Shown here: positions 9,870 to 16,587 of the stretch, piece by piece
Numbering within the stretch: position 1 is the first letter of the stretch
Layout: every line of letters starts with the position of its first letter
NCBI GenBank assembly: GCA_045123185.1
Contig: JBGVIL010000174.1
Coordinates: 1-64,000 of the forward strand
Reading direction: 5' to 3'
Length of the DNA stretch: 64,000 nucleotides
Source of the DNA: UBA1231 sp045123185
GTDB lineage: Bacteria; Bacillota_I; Bacilli_A; ML615J-28; CAG-313
Program-made: the position numbers and the translations under genes
The notes under the pieces: model-generated
What the model saw: only the letters and a program-made list of their open reading frames with translations
Told to the model about the DNA's origin: nothing
Database searches by the model: none

Positions 9870-10363
9870 CATTTTATTTCGATTAATCCTAAATCGAATA
9901 AAGATACAAAAATCAATGATAACAAATGATAATATTGAAATTCTTTATAATGCTGTTCTTCATAATTAAATATTGTCTTATTGATGTTTTTAAAGTCATC
10001 AAAATCAGATACAGTTAAATTAATATTGTAATTCTCTTTTAGTAAACGAAGAAATTCATTACATCCATTAATCAATTTAAATTGATTTAAATTATTATAT
10101 TTTGACGATTTAATATACTTTTTTAAATCTTTTCTATTATTATGTTTTTTATCGTCTTCATTACAGTTCATATAAAAAGATTCAATACAAGGATAACTTA
10201 ATAATAACAAACCATTCATTTCATAATCATCATTATCTCGAGAATTAGTTAATTTATCTAATAAACCCAATACAATACTTGAACTATTTTCATCTCGATC
10301 AAAAAGATAATAAATTGCAGAATTGAAGGGATCTAACCCATTACTTTGTAGTAATCTAAACAT
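9869..10363 (-). CDS. C-terminal part of a split RloB-like TOPRIM protein
   Basis: 164 codons ending in TGA. The N-terminal part, NSAIYYLFDRDENSSS, looks like the acidic DxD strand of a TOPRIM nuclease. LLLLSYPCIESFY resembles the downstream RloB/DUF4435 segment. The TOPRIM glutamate is absent here and lies in the preceding frame (10356-10631). The ATG at 10363 overlaps the stop of that frame (ATGTTTAG) and has no visible ribosome site. An in-frame TAA lies just before it. Read through with a +1 shift, the two parts join as ...SDYILNV/FRLLQSNGLD.... It is therefore either the second half of a frameshifted gene, a programmed-frameshift product or a translationally coupled subunit. Family assignment is tentative. 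Confidence 0.6.
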   Translation of the reverse strand: MFRLLQSNGLDPFNSAIYYLFDRDENSSSIVLGLLDKLTNSRDNDDYEMNGLLLLSYPCIESFYMNCNEDDKKHNNRKDLKKYIKSSKYNNLNQFKLINGCNEFLRLLKENYNINLTVSDFDDFKNINKTIFNYEEQHYKEFQYYHLLSLIFVSLFDLGLIEIK

Positions 10364-10631
10364 TTAAAATGTAGTCGCTATCTGTAAGAGATTCAGTAAT
10401 TTGAGGCTTATCATTTACGACTATTACTACTTTGCTGTAGATATCATTTTCTTTTTTCAATCGAATAATATCACGATCAAGGTATGTTTTGAACACATCA
10501 AATCCAAATATTCGTTCAAATATATTTTTTATAATTTGTGGTTCAGTTTTACGCCCTTCGACAATAAAAATAACATTACCAATCCTTTTATCTTTATTAA
10601 TTGTTATATTGCGGCAATCCACCAAATACAC
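10356..10631 (-). CDS. N-terminal part of a split RloB-like TOPRIM protein
   Basis: 91 codons from a GTG start at 10631, overlapping the end of the ATPase gene by 35 bases in another frame. The segment GNVIFIVEGRKTEPQII matches the TOPRIM/RloB start pattern, with the catalytic-type glutamate in VEG. The partner acidic DxD motif is encoded by the overlapping downstream frame. RloB- and AriB-type TOPRIM proteins are effectors that pair with AAA ATPases in phage-defence systems (the RloA-RloB and PARIS types). The frame break may inactivate this copy. The start could also be a few codons later, because this one has no clear ribosome site of its own and relies on coupling. Confidence 0.6.
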   Translation of the reverse strand: MYLVDCRNITINKDKRIGNVIFIVEGRKTEPQIIKNIFERIFGFDVFKTYLDRDIIRLKKENDIYSKVVIVVNDKPQITESLTDSDYILNV

Positions 10632-11721
10632 CTGCCAAATACATTTTTTCTAAGTTTTGAGATTCTCTTGGAGATTCTTTTGATGCTTTTGAAATCTTTG
10701 AACCATCTTGATCATAATCTACTAAATAAATTTGATCTGGTCTAACAAGTGTTGATTTTAATAAATTTGTTTCATGGGTTACAATAAAAATTTGAGTGTT
10801 TTGAGTATTTTTAAATAAATAATTTATAATTAACTCAGATAGTTTATTATGTAAAGCACCACCAAACTCGTCAATTAATAACATACCACCTGTATTTTTA
10901 ATGCTAAGAATATAAGGTAATAATTGTAACAAAATCTTATTACCATAAGATTCCAATTGATAAGGAACTTTACAGTTTGTAACTAAATTATTGTATTCTA
11001 AAGTTGGTATTGTTTGACCTGGTAAAACTATTTTATTATATTCAAGAGCATATGGAATGCCAAAATAACTAAAAAATTCATTAACTTCTTCAACTCCATG
11101 TTTATCTAAATAACTTAATAAATTTATTTCAACTAAAGTATCCTTATTAAATGTTACTTGTTTACTAATCGAGTTGTCAATATAAATTGAGTTTTCTAAA
11201 AATTTCATCCATTTATTTAAAACTGGATATTCGCTTAATCCATTGTTAAATCTAATTATGCGTAAGAATAAGATTTTACTGTCAACTAATTTAGTCTCTT
11301 CTTCACTACCTAAAGTTAATGATGTCGTTGCTTGTGTTCCTAATCGATGAACTAATTCAACATCATCTAAGAAAAGAAATTCCTTAAGGATTTCACCATT
11401 TGGATTTACTGAAAAAGAATATTTAATATTTGAATCATCAATAACAAATTCATATTCAAATTTAGCAATTTTAGTTTTAGAAAAAATGCAAACATTATAA
11501 TTTGGGAAAATGTATTCTTTAAACATCATATCCAAAAGTATACTAATTGCATGTAATGCAGTTGTTTTACCAGATGCATTTCCACCATAAAAAAAGCATC
11601 CTCTTAAAATATTATTAAATACATTGTACTCCTTTAGAATTTCAGACTTTGATGCTGATAAATCAATAATGGTATCGTTTTTAAACATTTTAAAATTATT
11701 GAATTTAACACTTTTTAACAT
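10597..11721 (-). CDS. RloA/OLD-like AAA ATPase, sensor of a defence-like pair
   Basis: A 374-residue ABC/SMC-type ATPase (AAA_15/AAA_21 type). Walker A GGNASGKT is at residues 46-53. A signature-like segment, YQLESYGNKILLQLLP, precedes Walker B GGMLLIDEFGGALHNKL, and the switch histidine lies in IFIVTHETNLL. Such ATPases paired with a TOPRIM gene (here 9869-10631) form abortive-infection modules such as RloA-RloB or PARIS, where the ATPase senses phage and releases the nuclease. The start ATG follows AGGAGG. The promoter carries palindromes that suggest tight control. The call of a defence role rests on gene pairing and motifs only. Confidence 0.7.
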   Translation of the reverse strand: MLKSVKFNNFKMFKNDTIIDLSASKSEILKEYNVFNNILRGCFFYGGNASGKTTALHAISILLDMMFKEYIFPNYNVCIFSKTKIAKFEYEFVIDDSNIKYSFSVNPNGEILKEFLFLDDVELVHRLGTQATTSLTLGSEEETKLVDSKILFLRIIRFNNGLSEYPVLNKWMKFLENSIYIDNSISKQVTFNKDTLVEINLLSYLDKHGVEEVNEFFSYFGIPYALEYNKIVLPGQTIPTLEYNNLVTNCKVPYQLESYGNKILLQLLPYILSIKNTGGMLLIDEFGGALHNKLSELIINYLFKNTQNTQIFIVTHETNLLKSTLVRPDQIYLVDYDQDGSKISKASKESPRESQNLEKMYLAGVFGGLPQYNN

Positions 11722-11740
11722 AAGAATTCCTCCTATATAT

Positions 11741-11769
11741 ATTATATGTAATTTTATTACATTTGTAAA
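11741..11769 (-). promoter_or_regulatory. Promoter of the ATPase-TOPRIM module with spacer palindrome
   Basis: Minus strand: -35 TTTACA, 17-base spacer, -10 TATAAT. The spacer is filled by a perfect palindrome, ATGTAAT-N3-ATTACAT (11746-11762), a good repressor site. Confidence 0.7.
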
Positions 11770-11775
11770 GTAATT

Positions 11776-11794
11776 AGTGTATTTTTTTTACACT
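11776..11794. promoter_or_regulatory. Second inverted repeat upstream of the ATPase promoter
   Basis: AGTGTA, seven T, TACACT: a perfect six-base inverted repeat just upstream of the -35 box. It may be a second operator half-site set. Confidence 0.45.
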
Positions 11795-11831
11795 TAATAC
11801 TATTATAACAATAATTAACATAATTATTCAT

Positions 11832-11895
11832 AAAAAAAGTAGTTAAATAATTAGAACTAGTTCGAGTAAAACAGACAAGTTCTTATTTAACCACT
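11832..11895 (-). terminator. Long imperfect hairpin terminator of the SGNH lipoprotein gene
   Basis: In the minus direction a long stem (AGTGGTTAAATAA... with ...TTATTTAACTACT) has an internal mismatch region and is followed by seven T. Confidence 0.6.
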
Positions 11896-11919
11896 AATTA
11901 AAATCAATAATAAAAATAT

Positions 11920-13299
11920 TTAATATGTAAAACAAACACGATCAGCAATTTGTTGAATTATACTTGCTGTATCACTATCAATACCATCTGGTACATAACT
12001 ATTACCAATTGGACTTTTTTGTGTTAACATTGCAAAATGACAACATGCAGAAAGGTATGCTCCATAGATTGATTGGTGATTCATATCTTGATAAAGACTT
12101 GGTAAATCGTATTCTTCTAAACAAAGTTCAAAAGCTTCACCACTTCTAATTACACTCGCATTTACTTTTGCTGCAACCCTATCATAAGCGTTTTGTAAAC
12201 CATCATATAACTCTTTTTGAGTAAGTGTTTCAAGTGAACCATCAACAAATGATGTCCATTTTTCAACATCATAACCCCATGTTTGATAAACAAAAAGGTT
12301 AGCATCTGTCTCATGTACTCTGTTACTATATTTGATCATGTATTCTTCAAACAAACTATAATTGCCAATTGGTTCAAAACTTTGGCCTTGTAAAATTACA
12401 TCAGTAAAAGTATACAAATCCATATTACGATAGAAATTATTCTCATGATCTTTAATGTATGCACCACCTACAGTTTGTTGGATATAACTAAAATATCCAC
12501 CAGCTGATTCAACCATGTTCTTAACAATCTTAGGTATATCATGAACATAAGTTAAGCTATTTCCAACATATAAAACATGATATTCTTCACGATTAGGATT
12601 TGGAATAATTTCTATTTCATACTTTTCCGTAATATTCATAACTGTTGAGTATATTTGAAAATCAAATGTTCCAGTATGGTTAAAAACAATTTCCATTGTT
12701 TTCTTATCAAAGTCATATAAACTATTCTTTATAAAACCATATTCATCATCAACATAATTACTAGGATTTGTAGATACTTCTACATGATATACTTCACCCA
12801 TATAATATGGTCCGTCTTCTACAAGAGAAACATTGAATCCTAATATTGGTGAATATTCTTCATTTGTTACTACATTAATTGTTAATTCAATTTCTTCATC
12901 ATATTTATTAGTAATAACAATTGTTGCAGTTCCTGGACATACACCATAGATAATTATATCATTAGGTTGACCTTTTGCAACTTTTGCAATCCCAAAGTTA
13001 CGACTTACAATTTGAATTTCATCATCTTGATATGTGGAAGTAACTTTTAATTTACCATATTGAGTATAAACAACTTCTTTATCATATTCAATAAATAATC
13101 TGTTAGGTTCTAATTCTCCACAAGCACAAACTCCATCAGTATATATATGTTCATGAGGAGGAACGTAGTTAGGATCACTAACACCACAGCTACATATTCC
13201 ATCAACATATTGATGTTCATGAGGTGGTTTAATCTTATCACATCCAACCACACCAAAACTAACAATTAATAATAACAATAATAATAATAATTTCTTCAT
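11920..13299 (-). CDS. SGNH/DUF4886-like hydrolase lipoprotein with His/Cys repeats
   Basis: A 459-residue exported lipoprotein. The signal peptide ends in the lipobox VVGC (Cys20). Residues ~26-67 carry two His/Cys units, HEHQYVDGICSCGVSDPNY and HEHIYTDGVCACGELEPN. An Ig-like (BIG2-type) region follows to ~235. The C-terminal half is an SGNH hydrolase: block I is YVGNSLTYVHDIPK near residue 245, LQGQSFEPIG is block III-like, and the DMNHQSIYGAYLSACC segment near the end supplies the catalytic Asp and His. This pattern resembles DUF4886 esterases. The substrate is unknown; a surface carbohydrate ester is possible. Confidence 0.8.
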   Translation of the reverse strand: MKKLLLLLLLLIVSFGVVGCDKIKPPHEHQYVDGICSCGVSDPNYVPPHEHIYTDGVCACGELEPNRLFIEYDKEVVYTQYGKLKVTSTYQDDEIQIVSRNFGIAKVAKGQPNDIIIYGVCPGTATIVITNKYDEEIELTINVVTNEEYSPILGFNVSLVEDGPYYMGEVYHVEVSTNPSNYVDDEYGFIKNSLYDFDKKTMEIVFNHTGTFDFQIYSTVMNITEKYEIEIIPNPNREEYHVLYVGNSLTYVHDIPKIVKNMVESAGGYFSYIQQTVGGAYIKDHENNFYRNMDLYTFTDVILQGQSFEPIGNYSLFEEYMIKYSNRVHETDANLFVYQTWGYDVEKWTSFVDGSLETLTQKELYDGLQNAYDRVAAKVNASVIRSGEAFELCLEEYDLPSLYQDMNHQSIYGAYLSACCHFAMLTQKSPIGNSYVPDGIDSDTASIIQQIADRVCFTY

Positions 13300-13321
13300 A
13301 AAGTTCCTTTCATCATTTAAT

Positions 13322-13363
13322 AAAAAACCAAATATTAGTTTTTATAACTAGTATTTGGTTTTT
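13322..13363 (-). terminator. Terminator of the 141-residue membrane protein gene
   Basis: Long stem AAAACCAAATACTAGTT / AACTAATATTTGGTTTT in the minus direction, followed by T. Confidence 0.85.
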
Positions 13364-13366
13364 GTA

Positions 13367-13792
13367 TTACTCATAATCTTCGTATACATTTTGACTATTT
13401 AGTAGTAATAGTATTGCGGCAATGCCAATTAAGATACCAGATAATATACCCCCAAATGTCATACTAACATCTACAGGTCCTGCATATGTATATGGCGCAA
13501 CAAAAATTAAAATAGTTACTAATATCGCAACAATCGTAAATACCATCATTAAAGACTTGCCTAATTTATGACTAATTAATGCAGCTCCTAAAAAGATAGT
13601 TAAGAATACTAATGACATAAACGCAAGCATCGCTAAAGGTAAACTTAAATGATTACCAATATTTGTAATTTGATCATCAATATACTTACTATCATAATCT
13701 AATTTAAGATAACTAAAACATAGTATACCTATTGATATAAGTAATAAAATTAATGCACCTAAGGCAGCTTTTCTTTCTTTTAAATAGTCCAT
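13367..13792 (-). CDS. Small four-helix membrane protein, function unknown
   Basis: 141 residues with four clear membrane segments (~12-29, 50-74, 80-102, 108-132) and short charged termini. I do not recognise the family. It stands alone between two terminated or oppositely spaced genes, with a GAGGTG ribosome site before the ATG and its own terminator. Confidence 0.6.
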   Translation of the reverse strand: MDYLKERKAALGALILLLISIGILCFSYLKLDYDSKYIDDQITNIGNHLSLPLAMLAFMSLVFLTIFLGAALISHKLGKSLMMVFTIVAILVTILIFVAPYTYAGPVDVSMTFGGILSGILIGIAAILLLLNSQNVYEDYE

Positions 13793-13865
13793 AATAACAC
13801 CTCATAAATATTATAACATATATTATGAATATATGGTTTAAATAAGCAAAATTGTGTAACGTATT

Positions 13866-14108
13866 TTACTCATCATATTCATGTCCACATTTAGGACATC
13901 TTTTAACAATTAAATTATGTTTGCCACATTTTGGACATTTACCTGTAACAATAACATATACCATCATTGAAATATATAATAACATCCCACTAATATAAAA
14001 TAAATTATATAAATCTTTATATTTAGTAAAATGTAATATGATTCCACAAACTAATAATGAAATACCAAGTATTCCTAGTATTAATGATATTCTTTTTCTT
14101 CTTTTCAT
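13866..14108 (-). CDS. Small membrane protein with C-terminal zinc ribbon
   Basis: 80 residues: a basic N-terminus (MKRRKR), two membrane segments (~8-27 and 35-54), and a cytoplasmic zinc ribbon with CPKCG and CPKCG spaced by about a dozen residues. Such two-helix zinc-ribbon proteins are common in Bacillota, but the role is not known. The start is supported by an AAAGGAG ribosome site. Confidence 0.65.
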   Translation of the reverse strand: MKRRKRISLILGILGISLLVCGIILHFTKYKDLYNLFYISGMLLYISMMVYVIVTGKCPKCGKHNLIVKRCPKCGHEYDE

Positions 14109-14141
14109 ATATTTACTCCTTTTAGTGTTTTATTATCAAAA

Positions 14142-14837
14142 TTAATATTTTTTTAACACATACTTATTAGATTTATTTGACTTTGAATTCATTATATTAG
14201 AGCCATTTATGCGCTCAATACAATCAATATCTACAAGTTTTTTTACTGCATAACTTACTGTTCTTGGAGATAATAATGTTATTGAAACAATATCTTCACG
14301 AGAAACTGGATATGTTGTTTTAGATATTACATCAAATACTTTTAATTCACTTTTACTTAAGTTATATAAATTGCTTGATTTAAATAAATTTGTTCTTTTT
14401 GATGAATTAAAATAAATAATATAGTAACCATTCAATATATTATGTTCAACATTCATTAAACGTTCTGATAAATATTTATTAATTATTGTATTATAATCTG
14501 AAATAATCTCGTCACTCTCAAGAGTCAAAGAATCAGTTCTATTTTTTGAATATGAAATTTTAAAATACTTTAAATTCATAAACAATTCTAAAATTATCTG
14601 ATCACTTGATAAATCACATCTTTTTCCCAAGTCAGATATAATCGCATCAATAATTTGATTATCAAATTCTCTTTTATATTCTCCAACTAAATTTTCTCTA
14701 GAATAATATTCAGGCACAATCTCATTCAATAATATTTTAATGTTTTTAATAACATCCAAAACTTCACCACTAAATATTTCATAACGTGAAAATTTAAATT
14801 CTGAATCATATTTTATAAAAAGTATTGAAGTTTTCAT
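14142..14837 (-). CDS. Winged-helix DNA-binding protein, likely regulator of the deaminase module
   Basis: 231 residues. The C-terminal third reads as a winged helix: SELKVFDVISK, then YPVSREDIVSITLLSPRTVSYAVKKLVDIDCIERI, typical of MarR/IclR-like recognition helices, with a basic tail (SNKSNKYVLKKY). The N-terminal 140 residues are unfamiliar. It follows the deaminase-HATPase gene by 57 bases and has its own -10 box and a tandem 11-base repeat upstream, which suggests autoregulation. A GAGGTG ribosome site fixes the start. Confidence 0.65.
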   Translation of the reverse strand: MKTSILFIKYDSEFKFSRYEIFSGEVLDVIKNIKILLNEIVPEYYSRENLVGEYKREFDNQIIDAIISDLGKRCDLSSDQIILELFMNLKYFKISYSKNRTDSLTLESDEIISDYNTIINKYLSERLMNVEHNILNGYYIIYFNSSKRTNLFKSSNLYNLSKSELKVFDVISKTTYPVSREDIVSITLLSPRTVSYAVKKLVDIDCIERINGSNIMNSKSNKSNKYVLKKY

Positions 14838-14854
14838 ATTATCACCTCAATATT

Positions 14855-14888
14855 ATTATATACCATTTGCACATAAATTGCACATAAA
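14855..14888 (-). promoter_or_regulatory. Promoter of the winged-helix gene with tandem 11-base repeat
   Basis: A TATAAT -10 box (14855-14860, minus strand) is preceded by two perfect tandem copies of TTGCACATAAA as read on plus (14867-14877 and 14878-14888). The copies sit where the -35 box should be, pointing to an activator or a repressor site. Confidence 0.65.
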
Positions 14889-14893
14889 ATGCA

Positions 14894-16219
14894 TTATTTT
14901 TTAATTTCTGTTATTAGTATTTTATTATTTAATTGTTTTTTGACATCAAAAATCGTTTTATGTTTATTATCAAACCCTAATCCAGTATTTTCTGCTAATC
15001 TAGCCTGCACAAAATAATTCATTAACACTGGATTAACTGGAACACTATATAATGTTCCATCATTAAAAGAATTTTTTGTTTCTTCAACATTGGCATCTTT
15101 TGAAATAACATTAATAATTTTTATATGATTTGAATTTAATAATTCAATTGTAACTCCAATATTACTTTCATAATTGTTATGTACAAAAGCATTAATTATA
15201 AATTCTCTTAACTGTAAAATATTACCAAATTGTTTTTGTAAAATTTTAATTAAGGTTTGAGCATCATATTCTTGATTATCTAATAAACCTAAACTTTTAA
15301 GTATAATTTCAAAAATATTATTTTTCTTTTCAATATTACAAATTGTTAATAATGATTTGTCTAAAATTTTTCTTTTCCCTTTGGCAAAGTCATCTGTATT
15401 ATTATTTTTGTTAATTATTCCTGTATTGTAACCAGGTAAAAAATATGATGGATTTTTCATAAAAGCTAGAGCCATTTCCTTAGAAATTGTCAAAGTACCA
15501 TGAACTTTTCCTTCTTTGATTTGTTCTGAATCTAACATTTCTCTGTAAAACTTTACATATGTTTCATTGCTGACATCTTCATGATAATACACTTTTAATG
15601 CCTCAACATCAATCTTATCATATAAGAATTTATCAATTCTTTTTAAAATTTTAATATCTGGATACTTTCTACAAAATTCAAAAAACTCTTTATTTAAATC
15701 TTTAAGTGATTGAACATATTCTTTATCAAAAAAAGAGACATTAATATTATTTTCTAATAACATGTTTATACCAACTCCAAAGACTAATGGGTTAGCGTCA
15801 AAAGTTCCAATACAAACATTTTTAACCTTTTTATTTATAATTAGTGTTGAACAAGATTCAGTCCATTGACTTCTACTTTCTGGAGTACATGGTTCTAATG
15901 TTGTATAAAGGATATCATCTTCGGAAATGGTTTTATTATTTAACATTGTATTTAATATAGTAAATTCAGCGTGATCTCCATATTTTATTCCGCTTCTTGC
16001 TGCACAATATACATAATCTTTTGTGACTAAAACAGCAGCAATCTTTGGTTGAGGAACATCTTTATTCAAAAAAGTCTCTTTTTTATCATCGTATGATGAC
16101 AAATTTGCCATTTCAACTGCAAATCTCATACATTCATTTTTAGAATAGCTATTATTCTCGAAATAAAAAGCACCATATTCATTTTTAAATCCTTCATCAA
16201 AATTTTTTACTTTTTTCAT
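14894..16219 (-). CDS. Nucleotide deaminase domain fused to a HATPase_c_4/AlbA_2-like region
   Basis: About 441 residues. The first ~150 form a CMP/dCMP- or RibD-type deaminase: the zinc ligands are in HAEFTILNTML and in LEPCTPESRSQWTESC, followed by GTFDANPLVFGVGINMLLENNINV, which resembles RibD. The middle (~185-320) is unfamiliar. The C-terminal ~120 residues contain LREFIINAFVHNNY, the motif of the HATPase_c_4 (RecG C-terminal-like/Schlafen AlbA-associated) family. Deaminase effectors fused to sensor domains occur in phage defence; that role here is inferred. An upstream in-frame ATG at 16240 is rejected, because the GGAAGGG ribosome site lies just before the ATG at 16219. Confidence 0.7.
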   Translation of the reverse strand: MKKVKNFDEGFKNEYGAFYFENNSYSKNECMRFAVEMANLSSYDDKKETFLNKDVPQPKIAAVLVTKDYVYCAARSGIKYGDHAEFTILNTMLNNKTISEDDILYTTLEPCTPESRSQWTESCSTLIINKKVKNVCIGTFDANPLVFGVGINMLLENNINVSFFDKEYVQSLKDLNKEFFEFCRKYPDIKILKRIDKFLYDKIDVEALKVYYHEDVSNETYVKFYREMLDSEQIKEGKVHGTLTISKEMALAFMKNPSYFLPGYNTGIINKNNNTDDFAKGKRKILDKSLLTICNIEKKNNIFEIILKSLGLLDNQEYDAQTLIKILQKQFGNILQLREFIINAFVHNNYESNIGVTIELLNSNHIKIINVISKDANVEETKNSFNDGTLYSVPVNPVLMNYFVQARLAENTGLGFDNKHKTIFDVKKQLNNKILITEIKK

Positions 16220-16325
16220 ATTTACCCTTCCTTTCAACATAATTATATCACAAAATTCAACATATATTGACTTGTTAATAATTTATCGATTTTTATGTTT
16301 TTTTTTATAAAACAACTAAAAATAA

Positions 16326-16362
16326 AAACACTTACTAAATCTATATAATTTAGTAAGTGTTT
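16326..16362 (-). terminator. Terminator of the surface-protein operon
   Basis: Perfect 15-base arms AAACACTTACTAAAT / ATTTAGTAAGTGTTT, followed by T in the minus direction. It lies just after position 16378, the end of the second tail copy, not after the in-frame stop at 16588. Confidence 0.9.
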
Positions 16363-16377
16363 GTTTTATTTATAGAA

Positions 16378-16587
16378 TTAAACTAAAGGAGCATATCTAG
16401 CAATATAGTATTCTAGATCTTCCCAAGTTAAGATTCCTTTTCCAAGTGCAACTTTAAAGTATGCAGCTGGGAATGAACAATATACTTCATAAGATACTAA
16501 ATCTTTAAAGTCTTCATAAGTGAATAATCCATAAGTTTCAATATCTTTTTGCATTTGTTCAGCTTTATCTTCACATGTATATTTGAT
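16378..16587 (-). other. Second tail module of the Hint protein, in frame after a TAA
   Basis: Seventy codons (69 sense plus TAA) continue in the same frame directly after the stop of the 1761-residue protein. They encode a second copy of its last module: DIETYGLFTYEDFKDLVSYE...AYFKVALGKGILTWEDLE...RYAPLV. The first copy reads DIDKYGLYDYSVFEEYVSYE...QYFKVAVEKGIITLEEI. There are no other stops, no obvious start codon with a ribosome site, and the operon terminator follows. It is either a recent nonsense truncation, a readthrough extension or an assembly error. Confidence 0.75.
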
